Of a stretch of 48,949 nucleotides of DNA, positions 33,986-42,800 are shown piece after piece. Each line of letters begins with the position of its first letter. Within the stretch, counting starts at the first letter, position 1. Where the stretch lies: positions 1 through 48,949 of the forward strand of contig JAKSJA010000013.1 of the NCBI GenBank assembly GCA_024398495.1, given 5' to 3'. Under the pieces are notes generated by a model. That model was not told where the DNA came from. It did not search any database and saw only the letters and a program-made list of their open reading frames with translations. This stretch comes from Bacteroidaceae bacterium. Lineage in GTDB: Bacteria; Bacteroidota; Bacteroidia; Bacteroidales; Bacteroidaceae. The position numbers and the translations under genes are program-made.

Positions 33986-34513
33986 GATTGTTTGTGACAT
34001 TGCGACTAATTATCTATGAAGATGTGCCTCTCTCAACCGCAAGCTGCAACCGATTATTTGCGAAGATGTAGCCAATTGTATATGATGTGTCGGGCAATTC
34101 TTTATGAAGTTTCAGGTAATCATTTATGAGGCATCGGGCTATCATTTATGAAGTTCGTTGGTGTCTGACGTGGAGTTCGCTGTGTCCTTTTTTGTCACGC
34201 GTTGGTATTTGATGTGAAGTTCGGTGTGTAGGTGCTAGCAGTTACGGCCGTAGGTGCTAGGTCTTACGCTCGTAGGTGCTAGGTCTTCTGCCCGTAACTG
34301 CTAGCACCTACACACCGCTCGTCACAAAGGATGACACCGCTCATCACAAAGGAGGGCAACGCTCGTCACAAAACGATGCAGCTCGCCTCGCATTAGCAAG
34401 GTCGCTTCGTGGTAAATGATAGGACGCAACTTCAAGTATAATTGCTTACCTCGTCAAGTATCTTTGTTCGTGACTTGCGGTAGGATTTGTTGCCTCATCA
34501 TAAATAATAAGGT
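33986..34513. repeat. 22-bp-period degenerate array D (about 24 units)
   Basis: Units start every 22 bases from 33986 (33986, 34008, 34030 ... 34492). Groups of neighbours are alike: 34008/34052/34074/34096/34118/34140 carry forms of ATTCTTTATGAAG; 34228/34250/34272 start GTAGGTGCTAG (34250 and 34272 agree at 19 of 22); 34316/34338/34360 start CGCTCGTCACAAA; 34426/34448 share CAAGTAT. No reading frame fits the period. It fills most of the region between the pgpA promoter and the TIGR04076 promoter. Confidence 0.85.
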
Positions 34514-34540
34514 GTAATTTTAACCCCTGAACTTTAGCGT

Positions 34541-34571
34541 TTTGCAAAGTTCAATAAAATATATAATTTTG
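34541..34571 (+). promoter_or_regulatory. Promoter of the TIGR04076 gene
   Basis: TTTG (34541-34544), 19 bases, TAATTTTG (34564-34571). The leader of about 60 bases contains a small hairpin (GTAGC 34588-34592 / GCTAC 34600-34604). Confidence 0.75.
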
Positions 34572-34639
34572 CAGAATGAATAATATAGTAGCAGCTATCG
34601 CTACATACTTTATATAAACCTAAAATCGAAGTTAATCAG

Positions 34640-34939
34640 ATGAAAGTAAAGATAACAGCAATACGCAGGGTTCAGTACGATGACCTGATGGCAAAGTACG
34701 AGAATCCTATAGACCATACCTGTGACGTATATGAAGGCCAGTCATGGATTAGCGAAGACGGCAAATGTCCAGAAGGCCTTTGCCCAGAGGCATGGAAGAC
34801 CTTGAAGGAGTTCGTAGAAGCCCTTGCAAGAGGTGAAGGAAATTTCTATGACGGTTGGATGAAGAACCCATACAGTGCAATGATAAGTTGCAATGATGGT
34901 TTCCGTCCTGTAAGTTTTTATATTGAAACAATAGAATAA
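34640..34939 (+). CDS. TIGR04076 family protein
   Basis: 99 residues, cytoplasmic. It has the family hallmark CPEGLCPEAWKTL in the middle, VYEGQSWISEDGKCPEG before it, and CNDGFRPVSFYIE at the end. The four cysteines suggest metal or redox chemistry. No function is established. The frame stays open for another 129 codons after the TAA stop (to 35329), into the decayed repeat region; the protein already has normal family length, so the stop is taken as real. Confidence 0.88.
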   Translation: MKVKITAIRRVQYDDLMAKYENPIDHTCDVYEGQSWISEDGKCPEGLCPEAWKTLKEFVEALARGEGNFYDGWMKNPYSAMISCNDGFRPVSFYIETIE

Positions 34940-35270
34940 CCCAAAACCAAAAAGCAATCTGTTGCCACCATAGCTACCCCCGACAAAACTCTTGAAACAT
35001 TAAAAAGACAAGCCGAACGTGAGGACGGACAACTCCTCATACTTTCTCCCGAAAATGGGTTGGCAGCAGCCCTTTCTGCTCTTCCGTCAACTACGTCTTC
35101 TGCCAGCAAAGTTACAAATAAAACCGAAAATGCCAACACAAATAGTGCAAAAATAGAAGATGTAGGCGAAAAGATAGCGGGTGAAAACGGTGAGGTTAGT
35201 ACAGCATCCGTTCCTACGCAAATCAACCCTACGTTTAGTCGTGAAGATTTGGGAGCTGCTATCTATACTG

Positions 35271-35301
35271 CAAAGTTACAAATAAAACAGAAAATGTCAA
35301 A
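35271..35301 (-). promoter_or_regulatory. Minus-strand promoter motif inside the decayed repeats (1)
   Basis: TTTG (35301-35298), 19 bases, TAACTTTG (35278-35271): a full consensus match, yet no minus-strand gene follows. The partner copy at 35114-35107 has the -7 box with GTTG at -33. Confidence 0.45.
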
Positions 35302-35689
35302 ACAATCAGCGACAAAATTGAAGATGTAGGCGAAAAGATGAGGCGGAAAGCCTTTTCACTCCTCCTGCTGACTGCCTATGAGAAAAAAGAAACGTCTGAA
35401 CCAGCTAACAGTAGGATGGACGTTGAAAGCAACCTCAAAGGCAAGTCGGACGACACAGCTACACGACAAGATTCTTGAACAGAAAAAAAACAAGCCGTTA
35501 AGGAGGCAGGCCTTATCCTCACACTCGAAAGTGCAGCTGGCAATACTCTTAACGACTTGTCTTCTGGGGGCAAAGATACAAATAAAACTGAAAACACCTC
35601 ACGAAATAAAGAAAAAGCACTTGAGTGGTTGAGTACTATGGAGGCTCCTTTGGCCTCAAGTCTGCACACTCAAGTGTTTGTTTCTGTTG

Positions 35690-35720
35690 CAAAGGTAATA
35701 GAAGATTTTGAAAATCCAAA
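35690..35720 (-). promoter_or_regulatory. Minus-strand promoter motif inside the decayed repeats (2)
   Basis: TTTG (35720-35717), 19 bases, TACCTTTG (35697-35690). It is also a full match without an evident gene. A third -7 box, TATCTTTG (35578-35571), lies between. Confidence 0.4.
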
Positions 35721-35784
35721 AATTTCAGGAGAAAAATAAAAAAATAAATAATTGTATATTCCTTTGAACACATTTGTTTTTGTA

Positions 35785-35812
35785 AAACGGCAGTCTGTGA
35801 AGATGGCCGTTT
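35785..35812. terminator. Possible terminator after the decayed repeats
   Basis: AAACGGC (35785-35791) pairs with GCCGTTT (35806-35812) across a 14-base loop. The following T-run is weak. It could work in either direction. Confidence 0.4.
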
Positions 35813-35814
35813 CC

Positions 35815-35854
35815 GTTATTTTGTTATTTCGTTATTTCGTTATTTCGTTATTTT
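35815..35854. repeat. GTTATTTC 8-mer run (5 units) upstream of the SpmA/B-like gene
   Basis: GTTATTTT, GTTATTTC three times, GTTATTTT in tandem. The run ends four bases before the -7 box TATTTTTG (35859-35866), so the -33 position lies inside it. Confidence 0.8.
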
Positions 35855-35858
35855 CTTA

Positions 35859-35866
35859 TATTTTTG
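35859..35866 (+). promoter_or_regulatory. -7 box upstream of the SpmA/B-like operon
   Basis: TATTTTTG matches TAnnTTTG. The -33 position reads TTTC within the 8-mer run. The first ATG (35871) is only 5 bases downstream. Confidence 0.5.
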
Positions 35867-35870
35867 CAAC

Positions 35871-35948
35871 ATGAAAAATGAAATAACGGAGGAAGAAGCG
35901 ATAAAAATCGCACACAGATACGAAACGGGCATAACGAAATGGTATTGA
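35871..35948 (+). CDS. Possible 25-residue leader peptide
   Basis: ATG at 35871 opens a 25-codon frame, MKNEITEEEAIKIAHRYETG plus five residues, ending with TGA. It overlaps the start of the next gene by 10 bases. It is charged and helix-prone, with no signal peptide. The ATG sits so close to the -7 box that the transcript would be leaderless. It could couple translation to the membrane protein gene or be chance. I recognise no family. Confidence 0.3.
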   Translation: MKNEITEEEAIKIAHRYETGITKWY

Positions 35949-37171
35949 ATTATATTTGGATTGGGTTTTTCATCATCGCGTTCATCATCGCTTTGGTGAA
36001 ACTGGTGTTCTTGGGGGATGTGGATGTGTTTCCTGAGATGATGGGCTCTACATTCGATTCGGCAAAGACGGCTTTTGAGATTTCTCTCGGTCTCACCGGT
36101 GTCCTGTCGTTGTGGCTTGGGGTGATGAAGATAGGCGAAAAGGGGGGCGTGGTCAATGCTCTGGCACGTGTGCTGAGTCCTGTGTTCAGCAAGCTGTTTC
36201 CTGACATCCCAAAGGGACATCCTGTCACGGGGAGCATATTCATGAATATCGCTGCCAACTTGTTGGGACTTGACAACGCTGCTACCCCACTGGGACTGAA
36301 GGCTATGAAGGAGATGCAGGAACTGAATCCGAAAAAGGATACTGCTACCAATCCGATGATAATGTTTCTGGTCCTCAACACTTCGGGACTGGTGCTTATC
36401 CCCGTGAGCATAATGGTATATCGTGCGCAGCTGGGTGCCGCCGACCCTACGGACATCTTCATACCGCTGCTGATACAGACTTTCTTCTGCACTACGGGCG
36501 GTATCTTCGTGACGAGTATCTACCAAAGGATAAACCTGTTCAACAAGACTATAATATGCACTTTCGGGGGATTGATGCTGCTGTTTGCCGGTATCATCCT
36601 TGCCTTCTGCTCTATGGACGATGCTACGATGAACATGGTGAGTTCTTCTGTGGCAAACATTCTTCTGATGACGATAATAATCGGTTTTATCGTTGCGGGA
36701 ATAAGGAAGAAGGTGAACGTATATGAGGCATTCATCGAGGGTGCAAAGGATGGATTCAAGACTGCGGTGACGATAATACCGTATCTGGTGGCAATACTCG
36801 TTGCCATAGGGGTGTTCCGCGCGTCAGGGGCTATGGACTGGCTTATCGACGGCATAGGATGGTGCGTGGCACAGGCGGGTATAGACACACAGTGGGTGGG
36901 GGCTCTGCCTACGGCATTGATGAAACCGCTTTCCGGCAGTGGGGCTCGTGGCATGATGGTGGATGCGATGACGACATACGGTGCTGATTCGTTCATTGGC
37001 AGGCTCAGCTGTATCTTCCAAGGCAGTACGGACACTACGTTCTATATCCTTGCGGTCTATTTCGGCAGTGTGAGCATAAGGAAGACTCGCCATGCTGTTG
37101 CGGCTGGCTTGTGGACAGACCTCATAGGTGTCATCGCTGCAATAGTTGTGTCTTATATTTTCTTCGGATAA
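35939..37171 (+). CDS. Nucleoside recognition (Gate) domain membrane protein, SpmA-SpmB-like fusion
   Basis: 410 residues with about ten membrane helices in two halves. The first half resembles SpmA (GLTGVLSLWLGVMKIGEKGG, FMNIAANLLGLDNAATPLGLKAM). The second half resembles SpmB (FKTAVTIIPYLVAILVAIG, LMKPLSGSGARGMM, CIFQGSTDTTFYILAVYFG). Such fusions are common in Bacteroidetes and are probably transporters; the substrate is unknown. It heads a tight series with the flippase, tcdA, LOG and glycosidase genes (12-base gap to the next). Confidence 0.88.
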   Translation: MVLNYIWIGFFIIAFIIALVKLVFLGDVDVFPEMMGSTFDSAKTAFEISLGLTGVLSLWLGVMKIGEKGGVVNALARVLSPVFSKLFPDIPKGHPVTGSIFMNIAANLLGLDNAATPLGLKAMKEMQELNPKKDTATNPMIMFLVLNTSGLVLIPVSIMVYRAQLGAADPTDIFIPLLIQTFFCTTGGIFVTSIYQRINLFNKTIICTFGGLMLLFAGIILAFCSMDDATMNMVSSSVANILLMTIIIGFIVAGIRKKVNVYEAFIEGAKDGFKTAVTIIPYLVAILVAIGVFRASGAMDWLIDGIGWCVAQAGIDTQWVGALPTALMKPLSGSGARGMMVDAMTTYGADSFIGRLSCIFQGSTDTTFYILAVYFGSVSIRKTRHAVAAGLWTDLIGVIAAIVVSYIFFG

Positions 37172-37183
37172 AAAGGGTGCGGA

Positions 37184-38641
37184 ATGGCTAACATAAAAGG
37201 ACTTTTCAAAGATACGGCGATATACGGTCTGAGCAGTATAATTGGTAGATTTCTCAATTATCTGCTGGTACCTCTATATACTTATACATTGGTTCATTGT
37301 AGTGATTATGGTATCGTTGCCGACCTTTATGCACAGACGGCATTGATACTGGTGATACTGACGTTTGGCATGGAGACGACTTTCTTCCGTTTCATAAACA
37401 AGACGGAGGATGAGGAGGAGAAGAAACGTGTGTATTCTACTGCTCTCATCATGGTGGGTGGGGTGTCGTTGGTTTTTGCCGCATTGACCGTTGTCTTCAT
37501 CAATCCTATTGCTGCCGCCCTCGGATATGCGGAACATAAGTGGTATGTCGGCATGTTATATCTCTGTGTGGCTCAGGATGCCTTTCAGGCGATAATGTTC
37601 GCTTATCTCCGAAATCAACATAAGCCGTATAAGTTCGCTGCTTTCAAACTGTTGTTCATAGGAATGAGTGTGGCTCTTAACCTTCTCTGTTTCCTCATCA
37701 TCCCTCTGGAGTATTCACATTGGGAGATAAGTGTGAAGTGGGTATTCATCATAAACCTGTTCTGCACGACTATGATCTCTCTGCTGATGGTGCAGGAGTG
37801 GACTTGCGTGAAGTGGAAATACGACAGAAAACTGGCGAGACAGATGCTTATTTATTCGTGGCCTCTGCTCGTTCTTGGTATCGCCGGTATCCTGAATCAG
37901 GTGGCAGGGCAGATAATGTTGCCTCGCGTGCTTGAACAGGAGGAAGGGCGTACACAGTTGGGGATATATGAGGCTTGCGTGAAGATTGCCATGATAATGG
38001 CTCTCATCACTCAGGCATTCCGTTATGCTTACGAGCCTATAGTGTTTGGCTCCGTGCGCGACAGAAACAACAAGGACCTCTATGCAAAGGCGATGAAATT
38101 CTTTCTCATCTTTACGTTCTTTGCCTATCTCTGTGTCATTGCCTATCTGGATATCCTTCAGTATATAATCGGTAACAAAGGCTATCGTGACGGTTTGAAG
38201 GTAATCCCTATCGTAATGGCATCAGAAGTGATGATGGGAGTGGTCTTCAACCTCAGCTTCTGGTATAAACTGATTGACAAGACAATATATGGAGCGTTCT
38301 TCTCCATTGCCGGTGCAATCGTACTTTTTGCAATGAACTTCCTGCTTATCCCTGTGATGGGTTACATGGCGTGTGCGTGGGCTGCCTTCGCAGGGTATGG
38401 CACTACGATGTTGCTGTCGTATTTCATAGGACAGAAACATAATCCTATAAGTTATCCTCTAAAGGAGATAGCCTTCTATGCGCTGTTGGCTCTTGTGCTG
38501 TTCGTGGCAATGTATTTCGGTACGAAACAGTTGGATGTTGTTGTCCGTCTGGTGCTGAATACATTGTTTGTGATAGTTTTTCTTGTGGTGATAGTCTGGA
38601 AAGAAAAGATAGTAGATGCATTCAGAGTTAGAAAGAACTGA
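37184..38641 (+). CDS. Oligosaccharide flippase family protein (Wzx/MATE-like)
   Basis: 485 residues with about 12-14 membrane helices. The N-terminus (KGLFKDTAIYGLSSIIGRFL) and the pattern PLYTYTL... YGIVADLYAQTALILVILTFG are typical of polysaccharide biosynthesis exporters (MOP superfamily). It moves lipid-linked glycans to the periplasmic face. It is not surrounded by a polysaccharide locus here. Its 3' end overlaps tcdA by 26 bases. Confidence 0.88.
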   Translation: MANIKGLFKDTAIYGLSSIIGRFLNYLLVPLYTYTLVHCSDYGIVADLYAQTALILVILTFGMETTFFRFINKTEDEEEKKRVYSTALIMVGGVSLVFAALTVVFINPIAAALGYAEHKWYVGMLYLCVAQDAFQAIMFAYLRNQHKPYKFAAFKLLFIGMSVALNLLCFLIIPLEYSHWEISVKWVFIINLFCTTMISLLMVQEWTCVKWKYDRKLARQMLIYSWPLLVLGIAGILNQVAGQIMLPRVLEQEEGRTQLGIYEACVKIAMIMALITQAFRYAYEPIVFGSVRDRNNKDLYAKAMKFFLIFTFFAYLCVIAYLDILQYIIGNKGYRDGLKVIPIVMASEVMMGVVFNLSFWYKLIDKTIYGAFFSIAGAIVLFAMNFLLIPVMGYMACAWAAFAGYGTTMLLSYFIGQKHNPISYPLKEIAFYALLALVLFVAMYFGTKQLDVVVRLVLNTLFVIVFLVVIVWKEKIVDAFRVRKN

Positions 38642-39302
38642 ACTGCTGCTCGGCAGAGAGGCGCAGAAAAGGCTTCGCGAGAGTAGTGTGATAGTCTTTG
38701 GTATAGGAGGCGTCGGCGGTCACGTGGTAGAGGTTATGGCTCGCAGCGGGATAGGGACGATGGCTCTGGTGGATGCGGATGCTGTGGAACTGTCAAATAT
38801 AAACCGTCAGATAATAGCGTTGCACTCAACGGTGGGCAGACCAAAGGTGGAGGTGGCAGAGCAGAGGATAAAGGATATAAATCCAGACTGTAATGTGAAG
38901 ATGTTTCAACAGTTTTATCTGCCAGAAAATGCTGATTCCATCGATTTGACGGAATATGACTATGTCGTTGACTGCATAGATACGGTGTCAGCAAAGGTGG
39001 AACTGATACGGCGGTGCGATGAGGCGGCGGTGCCTATAATTAGTAGTATGGGTGCTGGCAACAGGATGAACCCGTCAATGCTGAAGGTGATGGACATCTA
39101 TAAGACAACCATTGACCCTCTGGCAAAGGCGGTGCGCAAGGAGTGCAGGAAAAATGGAATAAAAGGTCTCAAGGTGGTGTGCAGTGATGAATGTCCTCAG
39201 ACGACAGCACAGCAGACGGTCATAGCCAGCAATGCTTTTGTGCCTGCTGCCATGGGAATAATGATTGCATCGGAAGTAATAAAAGATTTGATAAAGATAT
39301 GA
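38616..39302 (+). CDS. tcdA: tRNA threonylcarbamoyladenosine dehydratase
   Basis: 228 residues. It cyclises t6A37 of tRNA to ct6A using ATP. The E1-like/ThiF fold is seen in IVFGIGGVGGHVVEVMARSG, LVDADAVELSNINRQ, DYVVDCIDTVSAKVELI and SSMGAGNRMNP. KVVCSDECPQ fits the CsdL/TcdA group. The start lies inside the flippase gene. The stop overlaps the LOG gene start (ATGA). Confidence 0.93.
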   Translation: MHSELERTELLLGREAQKRLRESSVIVFGIGGVGGHVVEVMARSGIGTMALVDADAVELSNINRQIIALHSTVGRPKVEVAEQRIKDINPDCNVKMFQQFYLPENADSIDLTEYDYVVDCIDTVSAKVELIRRCDEAAVPIISSMGAGNRMNPSMLKVMDIYKTTIDPLAKAVRKECRKNGIKGLKVVCSDECPQTTAQQTVIASNAFVPAAMGIMIASEVIKDLIKI

Positions 39303-39829
39303 AAAGGATAGGAGTTTTCTGTTCGGCAAATGAAAACATTCGCCGCTCGTATTTTGACAGAACAACAGAACTTGGTGCTTACATAGGACAGCGCGGTCAT
39401 CAGTTGGTGTTCGGCGGATGCAACATGGGACTCATGGAATGTATTGCAAGGGCTGTCAAGGAAAACGGTGGTACGACTTTGGGGATAGTGCCTAATAAGA
39501 TAGAGGAATATGGAGCTGTGAGCAAATATACCGATGAAATCATCAATGTAAACAGTCTTGGTGAACGTAAGGAGAAGATGACGGAGGTGAGCGATGTGAT
39601 AATAGCATTGCCGGGTGGACTCGGCACTCTGGATGAAATCTTTTCCGTAGTAGCATCGACGACGATAGGATATTATGACAAAAAAGTAATCTTGTACAAC
39701 ATAGAAGGATTCTGGGATGAACTCATATCTCTGCTGCAGGATTTGCAGGATAGAAATTTCATAAGGGGAAGATATACTGATTTTTTCCTTGTTGCCACTA
39801 ATCTGGAACAACTGAAGAACATAATATGA
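39299..39829 (+). CDS. LOG family (TIGR00730) nucleotide phosphoribohydrolase-like protein
   Basis: 176 residues, cytoplasmic. The Rossmann-like start is MKRIGVFCSANENI; GGCNMGLMECIARA and LPGGLGTLDEIF (PGGxGTxxE) are the family motifs. Relatives release the base from cytokinin or other nucleoside monophosphates; the bacterial role is unclear. The frame is open upstream to 39191, but that part overlaps tcdA; the ATG at 39299 gives the normal length. Confidence 0.92.
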   Translation: MKRIGVFCSANENIRRSYFDRTTELGAYIGQRGHQLVFGGCNMGLMECIARAVKENGGTTLGIVPNKIEEYGAVSKYTDEIINVNSLGERKEKMTEVSDVIIALPGGLGTLDEIFSVVASTTIGYYDKKVILYNIEGFWDELISLLQDLQDRNFIRGRYTDFFLVATNLEQLKNII

Positions 39830-39852
39830 CAATTGACAAATCTATTAACACA

Positions 39853-42800
39853 ATGAAAAAAATATTTTTTGTCCTCATCACTTTGGTTTCGCTTGGAGTA
39901 CAGGCAAAAGACATCTATGTGTCAACATCGTTTCACGAACCAGCAAATGAGGGTTTGAGGTTTATATATAGCGAAGACGGTATTCACTGGGACAGTATTC
40001 AGGGTACGTTTCTTGCCCCTATGGTGGGAAAGGAAAAGGTTATGCGCGACCCGTCAATAGTAAAGGGTCCTGACGGTACTTTTCATCTTGTGTGGACATG
40101 CAGTTGGCGAGGAGACAGAGGGTTTGGGTATTCTTCATCGAAAGACCTTATACACTGGACACAGCCTCGGCATATTGATGCCATGAGTGATACGACAACG
40201 GTTAATGTGTGGGCACCGGAATTGTTTTATGATGATGTAAAGAAACAATACCTGATAGTGTGGGCATCGTGCGTGCCAGGGAAATTTCCTGACTATCAGG
40301 AACCGCATCTGAACAATCATCGTCTGTACTACAAGACAACAAAAGATTTCAAGACATTCAGTAAAGAAAAGTTGTTCTATGACCCAGGATTCAGTGCTAT
40401 TGATGCAACGCTGGTGAAACGTGGAAAAGGTGATTATGTTATGGTTGTCAAAGATAATAGTCGTCCGAAGCGAAACATAAAAGTCGCTTTTGCATCCTCA
40501 CCGGAAGGACCGTGGTCGGCAGCATCGCCAGAGTTTACTGAAATGTTTACAGAAGGACCTTCAACGGCAAAGGTGGAAAACTACTATTATATATATTACG
40601 ATACGTACAGAAAGGGGATATACAGTGCTCATCGCACGAAAGACTTTATAAAGTTTGAAAACAGAACAGATGAAGTGCGTTTCCCTAAAGGACACAAGCA
40701 TGGCACTGTGTTCATGGCTTCAGAGGAAATAGTGGAACAACTGAAGAAATACAACCGTGACGTGGTGCATTATACTGGTACTGAAATGGCAAGACCAGAA
40801 CGTCACGACGGAGGACTGAAGCCTGTTGTAGGTGTTCATAACATTCAAATTATGCGTGGTGCCAAACCGTGGACATACAATCACCAGCCGATGATGGCAT
40901 ATTGGCATGGGAAGTTCTATGTGCATTATCTTACCAATCCTCGCAATGAACATGAGGCTCCGGGGAAGACAATGCTTGTCACCAGCAAGGATGGGTATGT
41001 GTGGAGTGAACCGGTGACACTGTTTCCTGAATATGATGTCCCTGACGGTGTCACGAAAGAGACACTCCCCGGTGTGGTCAGCAAAAATCTCAAGGCGGTG
41101 ATGCATCAACGTGTTGGATTCTACGTAAGTAAAAGCGGAAAGTTGATTGCTACGGGAAATTATGGCATAGTACTGGTACCAAAAGATGACCCTAATGATG
41201 GTAATGGCGTGGGGCGTGTCGTTCGTGAGATAAAGGCAGACGGTACATTCGGAAAGATATATTTCATATACTATAATCACGGTTTCAACGAAACAAATAC
41301 ATCTTATCCCAATTATAAAAAATGCAAGGACAAGGCTTTCGTGAAAGCAGTAGATGAGATGATTGTCGACCCAATGCAGAGGATGCAATGGGTGGAGGAG
41401 GCAGACAGAGACGATGCTGTCATTCCTCTGACAGCACCATTGAAGGCGTTTTGCGGATATACGCTTGATGACGGCAGGAAGGTGGCTCTATGGAAACATG
41501 CTGTGACAAGCATATCCATTGACGGGGGCAATACATGGCGTTATCCTTGCGACAGAGCCCCGGGTTTTGTGAACAGTAATGCGAAGATATGGGGACAGAA
41601 ACTGTCAGACGGTTCTTTTGCTACGGTATACAACCCTGCCGAGTATCGCTGGCCATTGGCTATTTCTCTGAGTAAAGACGGATTGGAATATACAACGCTC
41701 AATCTTGTCAATGGAGAGGTTACACCAGAACGCCATTATGGTTTATATAAAAGTTTCGGTCCTCAATATACGCGAGGGATACAGGAAGGCAACGGAAAAC
41801 CTGATGATGGAAATTTGTGGGTGACATATTCAAACAACAAGGAAGATATATGGGTAGGGCGTATTCCTGTACCTGTGCAGACAGATGCCGTTGCCCATGC
41901 TGGACGTTCATTTGCTTCCTATACATCCCTACGAGATATGACCGACTGGAATGTGTATTCTCCTTTATGGGCGCCAGTATCACTTGACGGGGAATGGATG
42001 GTCCTTAAAGACAAAGATCCTTATGACTATGCAAAACTGGAAAAGGTTATTCCTGCAACGAAAGAACTGGAGGTGGAGTTTGACGTAAAGGCAAAACAGA
42101 CATGTTCCGGTGTGCTGCACGTTGAATTTGTTGATGCTCATGGCAATGTTGCGGCACGTATGGTGGTTGATTCTACAGCTGCTATCTTGGCAAAGGGCGG
42201 CGCACGATATGGTACGGTGTTGAGGTATTATGAGAAAGACAGAACATATCATATCAAGGTGTACTTGTCAACAGCATTGCATCGTGCATTCTATTATGTG
42301 AATGGAAGACTGACATGCAAACGCCAGTTCGATACTCCTGTAGAAGAAATATGCAGGGTGGTGTTCCGTACGGGCGGATTGTTTGACAAACCAGACATTG
42401 AAACTCCCGCTGATCAATATGTAGATATGCCATTGGCAGATAGTGAGGAGCCGTTGGCAGAGTTTGCCATTGCCAATGTGAAGACATCCGCAGTGACGGA
42501 GAATGAAAAGACAGCCGTTCTTGTCTGTGATGACTTTAATCGTTATGTGGATTACTTCAATGCGATGGAACCGGAAAATATAAAGACGGACATCCCTAAC
42601 TCAGAAGCAGCAGAATGGATGGGTAAGAACATCCCTCTCTTTGACTGTCCACAGGAAAACTTTAAGCAGATATATTATTTCCGTTGGTGGTCTTGGCGCA
42701 AACATATTGTAAAGACTCCTTATGGATATGGTATAACGGAATTTCTTGTAAAACGCTCTTACGCAGACAAATTCAACCTCATATCCTGTGCATTAGGACA

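Larger units (their letters stand above)
34940..35739 (+). pseudogene. Decayed repeat-bearing reading frame (three modules)
   Basis: Module 1 (34940-35265 or so) reads ...QAEREDGQLLILSPENG... SKVTNKTENANTNSAKIEDVGEKIA. Module 2 lies in a different frame from about 35269: CKVTNKTENVKTISDKIEDVGEKM, ending at TGA (35476-35478). Module 3 continues in that frame: QAVKEAGLILTLESAAGN... GGKDTNKTEN, to TAA at 35737-35739. The shared TNKTEN and IEDVGEK blocks show that they are copies of one unit. No start codon fits module 1, and there is one frameshift and one internal stop. The 27-base block around GCAAAGTTACAAATAAAAC is repeated three times. It may instead be a non-coding repeat; see the minus-strand promoter motifs at 35271 and 35690. 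Confidence 0.55.

Noticed and set aside
34937..34939. Stop-codon readthrough joining TIGR04076 to the downstream frame
   Set aside because: The TIGR04076 protein already has normal family length, the downstream frame is broken by a frameshift and TGA, and no readthrough signal is visible.
34918..35669. Minus-strand frames of 97-102 codons sharing FSVLFV
   Set aside because: Their similarity follows from the repeated DNA; they are hydrophobic translations of the same repeat. They are kept only as part of the discussion of minus-strand promoters, not as genes.
35840..37035. Long minus-strand frames (228 and 171 codons) opposite the SpmA/B-like gene
   Set aside because: The sense strand encodes a well-conserved membrane protein; the antisense frames are compositional by-products.
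39191..39298. Longer N-terminus for the LOG-family protein
   Set aside because: The extra codons overlap tcdA and are Cys/Ser/Asp-rich without family similarity; the ATG at 39299 forms an ATGA overlap as elsewhere in this operon.
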